Assembly (NCBI GenBank): GCA_029204225.1
Contig: CM055104.1
Location: 54,168,538 to 54,232,537, forward strand
DNA from: Diphasiastrum complanatum
Taxonomy: Eukaryota > Streptophyta > Lycopodiopsida > Lycopodiales > Lycopodiaceae
DNA length: 64,000 nucleotides
Direction of reading: 5' to 3'
Shown: in pieces, positions 49,255 to 58,311 of the stretch
How positions within the stretch are numbered: position 1 is the stretch's first letter
Layout: the number at the start of each line of letters is the position of its first letter
The notes under the pieces: generated by a model
The model's input: the letters and a program-made list of their open reading frames with translations, nothing else
Database searches by the model: none
Told to the model about the DNA's origin: nothing
Made by a program: the position numbers and the translations under genes

Positions 49255-49922
49255 TTGAAGAAACAAAATGTTTCTAGTGCCAAAGCTTTGCTAGCTTTCA
49301 ATCTTGAGTTTTTGACAAAAGATGACACGACACGAAATCAGTCGTGCTCCATGAACAACTAAGAAGGTCAGCCAAATACCATAGGGTACAAATATTTGAT
49401 CAAATATCATGACATCAACAGAAGTACTCTAGATCATGGCTAATCTGTCACTCTTGTAATTCGTGATTAGTTGCAGATGTTTAATCTTTCTAATCTGTAA
49501 GTTACACGACACGGTAGAAAAAATTCGCAAACTATATACTTTTTGTTTGATGCATAATACTAAGCTAGTAAGAAAGACAAGAAGTCAGAAGACGAAAAAT
49601 ACAGAATACATGTCCGTCTATGAGCGAGACAATTTTGTAGAGGATCTGTAGATCTAGAAGTCCGCTAGTAAGCAAGACATTATTCGTGAGATAACTGTAT
49701 TTCTCTCATGCCAATGCACTGCGTGGATTTGTCATGCAGTGCTTGAAAAATAAAAAAATCAATAGATAATATTGTAACTGTTATGCACATATTAATCTTT
49801 ATGATTGTATGATCTCGAATGTATTTTTGTCTGTTACTATTCGTGTGTCTGATTCACTTGTTCATTCAATTTCGCACATTGGTTTGATATTGTTGAATGT
49901 TATATTAATCTGTTAATGTAGA
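49255..49922. other. No gene seen
   Basis: Unrelated sequence beginning exactly where the truncated LTR stops, running to the 3' end of the histone-like gene. It includes a near-repeat AGATCTAGAAGTCCGCTAGT / GTCTATGAGCGAGAC and nothing coding that I recognise. Confidence 0.4.
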
Positions 49923-51956
49923 TCAGCAGTGTCTATCTACTATAATCTCGCCTTCCTCTGTTTCGGGAAGGGCCTCAATGCCTTTTAAGACAAGAGGACT
50001 CTCTGTTATAATATCACCTTCCCAGTGTATTAGGAAGGACTTCTATTCCTTTTTTATCATATATAATAAGATCTGCATCCTGAGCAATCTGAAAGGCTGT
50101 TAAAGTAGGAGCAGCTTGCCTTTGAGGGCCCTCGATCTCAAGTGCAACGCTTACACCGTTCTGGGCATAGGTTCTGATCAACTCTTGCCGAAATATATAT
50201 ACATCGTCAGGAGTATACGCCTCAAGAGTGAACTGTCAACACAAAACACGAGAATCAGCAAATTACAAACAATGATAGTAAAAAAATATGAATCAGAATG
50301 AAATGAACTACAAATGAGCAGAATATCACATTTTTAATATCTACATCCACTTGTAAATTATACCACTCAAAAAATAACTTTGTATTGTATAGGACGAACC
50401 ATGCAAAACTAAAAATGTTTTTTTGTTGTACACACTGCATATATAGAACAAAAACTAGTAATATTATATTAGAAAATTTATTTATGCTATGATGATAGAT
50501 TTGAACTAAAAAGAAATACATGCATATCAGAGATAAATTGAATATACCTTGAGAGATCTAATGGTTATCTCTCCAATTGAGGTTGCCGTTGTTGGTATCC
50601 CAAACAACATTATGAAGTAGAGAATCAAATTCTCTGTGTATTTGCAGCTGAGTTTAATTTTACACATAAAAAATTTGATACTCCCTCCTTATTTATCTTT
50701 ACAGAAAGAATGTTCAGGCTCCAATGCCGACTACAACAACCAAAATACAAATATCAATAAATCCATACTTATAAAAGCAATGCTGCATGCAACAATCCAG
50801 ATTAAAGCAACAAAAATAAAAGAGCAATCCTTACTTATTTTCATATGGAATCAAATAAAATTTCGCCATAGGTTTGCATTCGATAAAATATACAGCCTTC
50901 TCAAAATTGGCTTCTTTTGCCTTTATCGCTCCCATGAAAAAAGGACTAACAACAAAAACTATACCATGGGAATCGGAACTAATACTATTCTGCAAAAAAG
51001 ATACTTCGGCTTCTACTATTACATTTTAATTTATGAAGTTTTACCTTTTAGCTCGGCACAAAATTTGGACCTAATCTAAAGCTTTTACGTGAATTCGGAA
51101 GAAAAAAATCAAAAAAATTGTTGAGAAGATCAATTTTATTAGCTAGGTAGGCCTCGTACTGGTTATAATGGTCAGAATCAAAATAAACTTCGACATGATC
51201 GTATGGAATTCTTACAACAAGATTATGTAAAGGAACAAAAGAAGTAGATACAATATTTATAGATTTCTCTGTTATTTTGTCGAGCTCCTCTTGGGTAATC
51301 AACACTTTTGGTGAAGAAATCTGCTGAGGAGCTAGACGAATAACAGGAAGAGGAAGGGGCAAAGATTCTCGATCTGAATCAGATTCTCCAACATCTGACT
51401 CAGAGCTCAGAACGATCCGGGGTCTCTTGGCTGGGATAACTCTAGGAGGAAGGGAAGCAACTGGCCTTTGAGATCCAGCCTTCTTGGGGACAGGCTGCTT
51501 CCTCTTCCTCCTAGAGGTAGTCAACAAGTTGGTTCTATTTAGAGGCATGTCTTTTGAAGTGTTGGCGTTATCAACATGTAGACTAGAAAAACGGTCCCTA
51601 AGTCTTCGAAGAATGACGAAATCTTTTGGCATGATGGTGACACACTTACCATGCATTGTCAAAAGACAAGTATCCTCAAAAAACTGGGATACAAAATCTT
51701 CTGCAGCACTTTGTAAGGCCTGTATGGCTGTCACGGCAAACCGAACATTCAGCCCAAGTGACAGAGTGACATTCCTTACAAATCGGCTGAAAGGTGCTCT
51801 AGGGATCAACAGTTCAGTTGATCTCTGAAGTTTTCTAATCTCCCTCAGCCAAACCTGCTTTCTGCCATGTCTACGGCCAGTACCAGGGGAAACACGAGCA
51901 TGGGATAGCTATACAGTGGTTATGGCATGGGTAGTGGATTCTGTTCTGGCCATCAT
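49923..51956 (-). pseudogene. Histone H3-fold protein (H3/CENH3-like) with a long novel C-terminal extension, recently broken
   Basis: Inferred exon 1 (51956-51045) starts MMARTESTTH. Counting from the second Met, residues 36-121 align with the H3 core: LREIRKLQRSTELLIP (alpha-N), FSRFVRN (alpha-1), LNVRFAVTAIQALQSAAEDF (loop 1/alpha-2), FFEDTCL, HGKCVTIMPKDF, RRLRD. LLIP, AAED and KDF recall CENH3; FEDT, TIMPKD and the short loop 1 recall canonical H3. A tail of about 180 residues follows in the same exon: RRKRKQ and PAKRPR (NLS-like), SSESDVGESDSDRE, then VVRIPYDHVEVYFDSDHY. Inferred exons 2 (50989-50835), 3 (50647-50548) and 4 (50232-49923) join in phase: NSISSDSHGIVFVVSP, NLILYFIMLFGIPTTATSIG, FTLEAYTPDDVYIFRQELIR, ending in a twofold KGIE..LP..GE.II repeat. 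Defects: TAG at codon 15, TAA two codons before the exon 1 donor, one frameshift near 50018. Intron 1 would be only 55 bp. A strong acceptor (TTTTTTTCTTCTCAG) precedes the start. Function of the extension unknown. Confidence 0.75.
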
Positions 51957-52020
51957 TCTGAGAAGAAAAAAATAACAAATTTTTTTTAAACAAAAGCGTA
52001 GGGAATAAATACCAGAATTG

Positions 52021-52175
52021 AATATCGGTTTCGAGCGCAAGATATACACAGAATATTTTAAGAAATGAGATGCGCGCTCGAAAGCAATATTGGACTATCA
52101 GCGGTATCGGTCTCGAGTGCACTATGAGAAGGCAGACGATTAAACGGTGAGAGGGCATGTTTGAGAGCGATATTG
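52021..52175. repeat. Two ~80-bp hairpin repeat units, left of the palindrome core
   Basis: A 20-base motif close to AATATCGGTTTCGAGCGCA occurs at 52021-52040 (+), 52071-52092 (-), 52103-52122 (+) and about 52156-52175 (-). Each +/- pair forms an inverted repeat spanning about 72 bases, and the two pairs are 82 bases apart. They lie in the presumed 5' untranslated part of the minus-strand H3-like gene. Confidence 0.85.
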
Positions 52176-52547
52176 AGAGCAAAAACCAAAAATCTTGCGA
52201 AAAAAATTGAAAATTCTGAGGTCTTCTATATACGAAATTTTTGCACGTGTGAAAAGACGGTCGAAGACACGTGTCGTCATCTGATTGGTCCATGTGGAAT
52301 GTCCGTATTGACAATGATGACCTGATTATGAGGCCACGTGGGTTGGAACGCATGCACGAAGCCTTTTCGACGCGTGTCATTCTCGCACGTGACAGATGTC
52401 AGATCAATCATTGTCTGTATGACGTATCAATTCTGACCAATCATACGTCAACATGTGTTCCTTTGTAACTCCTCCACACGTGCAAATTTTTTATAAACAG
52501 GTCATTTTCGGCTAGGATTTTCATGCAAAATTATGATTTCTTGGCCG

Positions 52548-52777
52548 AATATCGATTTCAAGTGCGCCATTTGCACTGATTACCCTTTGTTGACTAACTT
52601 GCATCTGGAACCGATACTGCCTCGGCCGGATCACATTCAGACGTGCCTTACATCTGGTTTCTTGTCTGATTTTTGTCACGCGCTCGGAGCCGATACTCTA
52701 ATTTTTAATATCTCTTTCGAGCACACATTGCCTTGAGTTTCTTGTTTGACCTGCAATTTGCGCCTGAGAGCGATATT
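52548..52777. repeat. Three ~80-bp hairpin repeat units, right of the palindrome core
   Basis: The same motif occurs at 52548-52568 (+), 52599-52618 (-), a degenerate copy about 52629-52648 (+), 52677-52698 (-), 52708-52727 (+) and 52758-52777 (-). Again each +/- pair spans about 70 bases and successive pairs start about 80 bases apart. They lie in the presumed 5' leader of the plus-strand gene, mirroring the left-hand units. Confidence 0.85.
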
Positions 52778-53025
52778 TGGAATTTTACATTTGTATTTTT
52801 TGTTTGAAATATCTAATTTGGATTCTAGTTTGCTTTCTTTTTTTCATGAATTTGGTATTACTGATAGTTTGGAGTATTTCAAATCTCTTTTTTCTCCTTT
52901 TCTTTTTATTTTTCCTTCTATTAGGGTCCTGGTGTGGAGGCATTTTTTGAAATAATCTCAAATTTAAGTCCCTGCTCAGTACTCCATTATTCAGATCTCA
53001 AAATAAGGACATGATTCATTATTAG

Positions 53026-54313
53026 GACCTGGTGGCAATCGACAAGCATATCTATAAAGCTAAGTTTGACAGAATGTTCACCAAGTTACATAATAATTTC
53101 AAGTCTGTCAATGAGTGCCCAATTCACAATAAAAAATGTAGATTTGTTGATTTTCAGTCTACATTTGTTTTTTTTCTTTTGTTAAATATTTCTGACGATT
53201 TAGAAGCTGTCCCTTCAACTTTTGAAGTTGCTTCTTCCAGTGGTACAAAGTCTAAAAAGTCAAAGATTGTAAATATAGATACTTTTTTTTTATTGATACG
53301 AGTATTAATTTAGATGATTGTTTAGATTTTAATCCTGCTCGACATAGGGCATCGTTTATAGGCCCTAGAACACCCACTACCCTTTCTCCTTCTGATAAAT
53401 CTTTAATCACTTTGCCTACTTATAATATAGATAATAATTCTTTTTTGACAATATCAGATCTTTTTTATTCCATTGAAGGTGAGACTCTTTGCATTTTGAG
53501 CAAAGAGCTTGATGAATTTTTGGATATAATTGATTTTGATGCTGATGATCTTCTCCTTGGTGTTGACGCTGTACATAATGATAAGTTTTATTCAGGGAAA
53601 GATTGCTTGAAAATGGCTGTGGAGGAGATGCGCAACAAAGAAGATGATCTACCTTCTAAGGAGGAGTTTCTCAGAATCCAAAGTAAACTTGGTTTTCCAC
53701 AACCAACTGTCTATTCACCAACAATATTGACATCGAAAGGTGGACATAATATTGATGGAGAGATAGGTAATCAGGGAAGACAAAGCCGAATGCGTAAGTT
53801 TTTGTATCTTATCATGTACTAGTACATACGTTATGTCAGATTATATACTGGATCTTACTTTGTTTTTTATCATTTCAGAAAATAATTTTCTTTGATGATT
53901 TCGCAATTCGTCGAGGAGGACAGGGATCTTCTATTGGAGACTTTTCAAGAGATCATGCACTGGAGCATCTGAAGTTCTTCAAGAATAATGAGATAAGTGT
54001 TGCCCATTCAAAGTTTCATCAACATGGTGAGACTATGATTATGGCAATCAAGGCACTATCTCATTTTCTTGGAGGACATAATTTCAATAAGGTGCATAAA
54101 ATAATTTTTGTAAAGAAAACCATTGTGGTTAGAATTTTAGGATATGGACCAGTGAAATTCATGTTCAGATAATCTCATTTTGTATTATATGCTGCTTACG
54201 TTGATCCGAGTAAGCATGGAAACTATGAGCTGTTGGATCCATACAAAAGAAAAATATTGTTGCATGATTCTAAGTTGCAACTTTCATTGGAAAAATTATC
54301 GGAAGCAATCTAG
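53026..54313 (+). pseudogene. Unrecognised gene divergently paired with the H3-like gene, broken
   Basis: A frame opens after TTATTAG (acceptor-like) at 53026 and reads DLVAIDKHIYKAKFDRMFTK, HNKKCRFVDFQ, then SSGTKSKKSKIVNIDTF. A T-run near 53284-53292 shifts the frame by one base; it continues SINLDDCLDFNPARHRASFI, GPRTPTTLSPSDKSL and then an acidic stretch LSKELDEFLDIIDFDADDLL to SRM (53793). A GTAAGT donor and TTTCAG acceptor (53794-53878, 85 bp) follow. The last part reads IIFFDDFAIRRGGQGSSIGD, HALEHLKFFKNN, HSKFHQHGETMIMAIKALSH, a stop, then YVDPSKHGNYELLDPYKRKI, ending at 54313. The phase across the intron does not fit, another sign of decay or misjoin. No family recognised. Any 5' exon between 52790 and 53026 was not found. 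Confidence 0.45.
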
Positions 54314-54374
54314 ATACTGCTGAATTGTACTTTGTAAATATTTTTATTTAATATACAAAATTTTATTGTGTGTC

Positions 54375-56139
54375 TATTGCCTACTAGCTTGTATAAATTT
54401 GCATGTTTTTTGAATTTTTTTATAATCCGTCGATTTTGTATTATGACGAATTTGGATTCTTTTGTAAGACCATTGAAAAAGTTGTAGTATATAGCTGTTT
54501 TTTATGCTAGTCCCACCATGTTGTGTACTTTTATGAAATGCCGCGCTTACTTGCCAATGAGAAATTTCCATTCCTTGTGATGACCATATCCTAAGACTTT
54601 CACTATGTCTTGCAAAGAATGTCGAATGATGTCGTAATATGTGTTGCATGTCATAAAAACATAATCTAAATCAGTACCAAAAGTGTCTAATTTAATTGCA
54701 CATATTTGTCTATCGTAGTGTAACATCGAAATCTTACCATATAATGTGTTATATGATCAACACCCCATGCACTTTGAACTGCATCCAAAAATTCACTGGT
54801 TGTTTCCTGTATCATTTGTACATCAGCATTTGAAGATTTATTTTTTCTCAAGTATTTCACCATGTTGTCTAACTTTTTCCAAACTTCTACTTTGTGTATA
54901 CGAGTAGAACCTTTTTCTTCAAAATCTTGAGTTGCTGCAATAATTTCTTTCCAAACCGTGTATTGAATCTTGGATTGTTTGCCAGAATAATTTGATAAAA
55001 ATCTTTGAGCTTTTGGATCCTCCAATGCTTGGCTTGCATGAAATATTTCCCGTTTTACCTGATAGCTTGTCATCTTTTTAACGTGGCCTTTATGTAAGTC
55101 TATTTTGGACAACACATCCTCTAATATGAAAATAGCTTCCTTCGTAGAACCCTTTGACTCGGAATTCCATGCAAACAAGATGTGAAGATATATTATTTTT
55201 TCTATAATATGCACCTCCGCATGCAATGTACAGATATGAACATTTCGAAGAGGAATCGGTAGTAGAGGTTTCCAATTAGGATCTTCTCGATCTCTTGATA
55301 TTCTTGTACTCCTTGTCATGTCTTTTGCTATTTTCATGCAGTACAGACAAGGGTGTTTAGAGTTAGCGCCTCTAATGCACAGAACATATATTTTATGGTC
55401 TTCAGATCTCCTCCTAAATGCCATTCAATGTTGAAAGTGCCAATTCCAAGAATATTGAGTGGAACTCCCTCCATGTGATTTTTTATGGTGGCAAGATATG
55501 ACATTCTATTAAATATCCATGAGAGAATGTCATGGTCTTCTTTCATCACCTATAAGAGAATACAAAAACGTGATTAGCCTCATAATATTAACATAGAGAA
55601 GATTTCCCAAATGGAATCCATATTCAAATGATTATCCCTATTTATTATGTGAAGGAACTGCTATACTTGAAATGCTGCCAACCACCAAATCTCATTTTCT
55701 GATTGAACACTGAAATTGAGGCCTTCTGAGTCTTCTGAATTTGAAAGTGCTCCATTCATGATCGCAAGACTGACTCTTTCTATTTTTTGTCCTTTTATAA
55801 TTTCAAACTCATCTAACTTGAGAACAACTATCAACTTGTTATTGACATTCTCATTTGTAATACCGTAAAAATTTATGATGAATGTTAGTAACTGATTAAT
55901 GTCAATAAATAAACTGTTGGAATTCTTATAAGCTAGACTTTCTCCTTTTGAGCAATACACTTCATTGATATGAGATGGATTACCAACTATTGTCTACATA
56001 ACTTGGTTTAACATGTCTTTTTTTTTTTTTAAGATGAAATGGTCATGGGATTGGAAACTTTTTAATATTTACCTATGCAAATGTCTCCTTTATCATCTTA
56101 AACATTGTTGCATATGCTTCCCTACGCACCAGTGAAGTT
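54375..56139 (-). pseudogene. Transposase-like gene of unnamed family, copy 2
   Basis: Paralogue of the gene at 39.5-40.9 kb, extending further 3'. In minus order: degraded 5' part up to 56139, where similarity to copy 1 stops at a copia LTR; LFIDINQLLTFIINFYGITN, VVLKLDEFEIIKGQKIERVS, IMNGALS, NEIWWLAAFQ, GT donor at about 55663. The intron ends at AG before VMKEDHDIL (about 55549), then FNIEWHLGGDLKTIKYMF, one frameshift, NSKHPCLYCMKIAKDMTR, NPNWKPLLPIPLRNVHICTL, HAEVHIIEKIIYLHILFAWN. A long helical part and GVDHITHYM follow before a GTAAGA donor (54737), then a last exon with DIIRHSLQDIVKVLGYGHHK and stops. The intron position is the same as in copy 1. A DDE-type transposase is my best guess for the family. 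Confidence 0.65.
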
Positions 56140-56670
56140 TGATGTGACTAAACTAAGGTGCATTCATTTACATGGAAAGTAGTGGAGACAGATGCGTAAA
56201 AAAGCTAGAAAATGATATTATAACTACTTTATAGTTATTTTCTCTCTCCTGCATGGCATTTATTTTACGGTCGTCTTTGGGCCCATATTTTCTCTAATGT
56301 TTGTTTCGTTTCATCTTGTCTCGTTGGAGAGGCTGATTGATCTTGTCGTGAATTCTTTCACTTTGTTTCACGATCTCTATGCTCCCAACATGAATCAATG
56401 TCAGAGCTCATTTAAGTTTCGCTTCGCTTCGCTTTGTTTCATTTTCATCTAGATTTTGTCTCGTTTCATTTCGTTGTGTTACAGAGCCTGATTGATCTCA
56501 GAGGCTCCCTTCAGTGTGATAAATGGAACCAAATCCAACATGATTTTTTTCTCGAACAGAAATAATTCAAGTTTTGCAAAACTGTTGGTGAATCGTTCGA
56601 GAGACCTTTCATCAGTTTATCACCAGAGTTCTAGCTAGAATTTGCATTTTTGGGCGTATTTTTTGCATCA
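56140..56670 (+). repeat. 5' LTR, copia family 3 (inferred)
   Basis: 531 bp bounded by TGATG and CATCA, with a PBS-like sequence one base downstream. No second LTR is in the window, so the limits rest on these signals and on the break in the flanking gene. Confidence 0.65.
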
Positions 56671-56671
56671 G

Positions 56672-56683
56672 TGGTATTAGAGC
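56672..56683 (+). other. Primer binding site, copia family 3
   Basis: TGGTATTAGAGC, differing from the iMet-complementary TGGTATCAGAGC at one base. Confidence 0.75.
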
Positions 56684-56786
56684 ATACCTTGTCATAATAT
56701 GACATAGCCAAAAAGCTATCAGATCCAAGGGGCTAAGCATTCAAACAAACAATCATCAACAAATGAACACAAATTCAGAAGCAATG

Positions 56787-56818
56787 GCTTCAATCAGCAA
56801 CATACAATCCAAGATCTG
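56787..56818. repeat. First copy (left part) of a 75-bp in-frame duplication in copia family 3 gag
   Basis: GCTTCAATCAGC... up to the copia insertion; its right part resumes at 62982-63024. The second copy is 63025-63099. The two copies differ at one base (TTTCTAGC against TTTTTAGC). Confidence 0.9.
56814..56818. repeat. Target site duplication ATCTG (left), copia copy B
   Basis: ATCTG precedes the 5' LTR and is repeated at 62977-62981. Confidence 0.97.
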
Positions 56819-57500
56819 TGTTAAAAATTCACAATTCTAGCTTGACTAGTTTTGGTCATATGACTTGTAAATAGTTAGATGGTCATGATGTGGCTTGTCA
56901 CACGTGCCAAATAGCATAGTATTCCATTCATAAGGATGTTCTCAAGTAGACCTAAGTGTTAGAACCTTTGGAATGAGTCCAAATTATGCTTAGATACAAG
57001 GGAGAAAAAATAGGAGCTATTTTTGGTAATTTTTGCATTGTTGAGGGATCTCCAAGATTCCAACCCTAACTTGGTAGGGATGAAAGATCCACCAAAATTA
57101 GCATTAGGGATAGGTTTAGGGCTACTCATACCTACCCAAAACCGTGATGGATCATGTATATATAGGTGATGATATCTCACCAAAATCAATCAAGCAATTT
57201 CATGATTTTTCTCTCATAATGGTGCAATTGCTCTCTATGTTCATAATTGTTTGAGTACTTGTGATTACTAATGATTATAGGATTGAATGTAGGTCTGGTG
57301 TACAGTACTCAGACTGTGGGAGGCCGTACTTTCACACGTGTGAAGCCTTCTTCAAGGATTTGGGCCATTTAGTGAGGTTCAAGCATAGATTTTTGATGGA
57401 TTTTGATGGTTCAACTTGTGCTAATCTTATGAAATCATAATCTATTGTTTCCCTCATCATTTCAAGTGTTTTAGGATCCTTATTTGCTGTAATTTTTACA
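56819..57500 (+). repeat. 5' LTR, copia copy B
   Basis: 682 bp, TGTTAAAAATTC to TAATTTTTACA, with the same TATATATA and CACACGTGTG boxes as copy A. Confidence 0.97.
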
Positions 57501-57512
57501 TGGTATCAGAGC
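57501..57512 (+). other. Primer binding site (tRNA-iMet), copia copy B
   Basis: Perfect TGGTATCAGAGC directly after the LTR. Confidence 0.97.
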
Positions 57513-58311
57513 CTAAAGGTTGAAATGAGCTAAATCCTTGGTTTTCATTCAATTTGATCACAATTTTTTATCTAAATCTTGTGTAGATTGGATCTTAGCA
57601 TCTAGTATTGATTCTAGAACTCAAAGTGAGTCAAATACATTGGAGATTGGTGTTGTGTGACTTCATTTGCAGGTGTTTAGGTGTCTAAAACCAGAGGCAA
57701 AGTTGAATTCAATTCACATTACCAAGATAGCAAGTTTTGCTTGCTCCAAGCATTGATTTCTAAGCGAGTTTTGGAGGTGATTTCATAGAGGAGGCTTTCT
57801 AGCATTCAAGGAGAGGGAAGATCAAAGTTTTGGGGACTCTTCAAGGCTGTTCTAAGGTGTAGTAGGCACCTCCTAAAGTGATTTAGGTTCAGTCCAACCA
57901 TTGCTTGACTTATGCACCAAATTAGATCAATTTTTCATCAATTTTGATCATTTTTTGCTTGTGATTGGATAGTAGATTGTGTTGCATCCTCATTAAGTTC
58001 CATTTAGATCTTTTACAAGTGATTTTGGAAGTATATTAGGTTGCTGAAATTCACTCTTGATCAGATCATTTGGAAGCTTTAATGTTCTTTATAGAAAGAG
58101 GGGCAATTCTACTAGTATTGTCTACTTCAATCAAGCAAGTGCATTGTTTCTAGTATTCTATGATTTGATTTTGTTAGAGATCATTATTAGATCTTTATAG
58201 GAAGTCTATTACTGATCTTTTCAGGTCCCTAAGAAGTGGGATAAGGTAGACCTTCAATCAAATCAATAGAAGTAACCTTCATTTGTGTCAAGTCCTTGAT
58301 TAGGAGACTAG

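Larger units (their letters stand above)
52016..52790. promoter_or_regulatory. Palindromic bidirectional promoter region between the H3-like gene and its divergent partner
   Basis: The core 52227-52499 is an imperfect inverted repeat centred at about 52363. Mirrored elements: TATATA (52227-52232) against TATAAA (52492-52497); GCACGTGTG (52243-52251) against CACACGTGC (52475-52483); ACACGTGT (52267-52274) against ACATGTGT (52451-52458); ATTGG (52284-52288) against CCAAT (52437-52441); CACGTG (52335-52340) against CACGTG (52386-52391). All pairs share the same centre to within 1-2 bases, so the arms have hardly any net indels. TATA boxes face outwards, towards the minus-strand H3-like gene and the plus-strand gene. 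CACGTG is the plant G-box and CCAAT the NF-Y site; their use here is inferred. Confidence 0.8.

Noticed and set aside
50701..50728. A 28-nt extra exon of the H3-like gene between two GT/AG-like sites
   Set aside because: Including it puts the next exon out of phase with a stop; skipping it gives matching phases.
51048..51809. Start of the histone-like protein at 51809
   Set aside because: That codon is TTG inside the conserved helix STELLIP; the coding similarity clearly extends upstream to MARTES at 51953.
49923..54313. The histone-like locus as an endogenous giant-virus insertion
   Set aside because: Giant viruses do encode histones, but this locus shows several apparent introns, eukaryotic promoter boxes and no other viral hallmark gene nearby; a host or transposon origin fits better.
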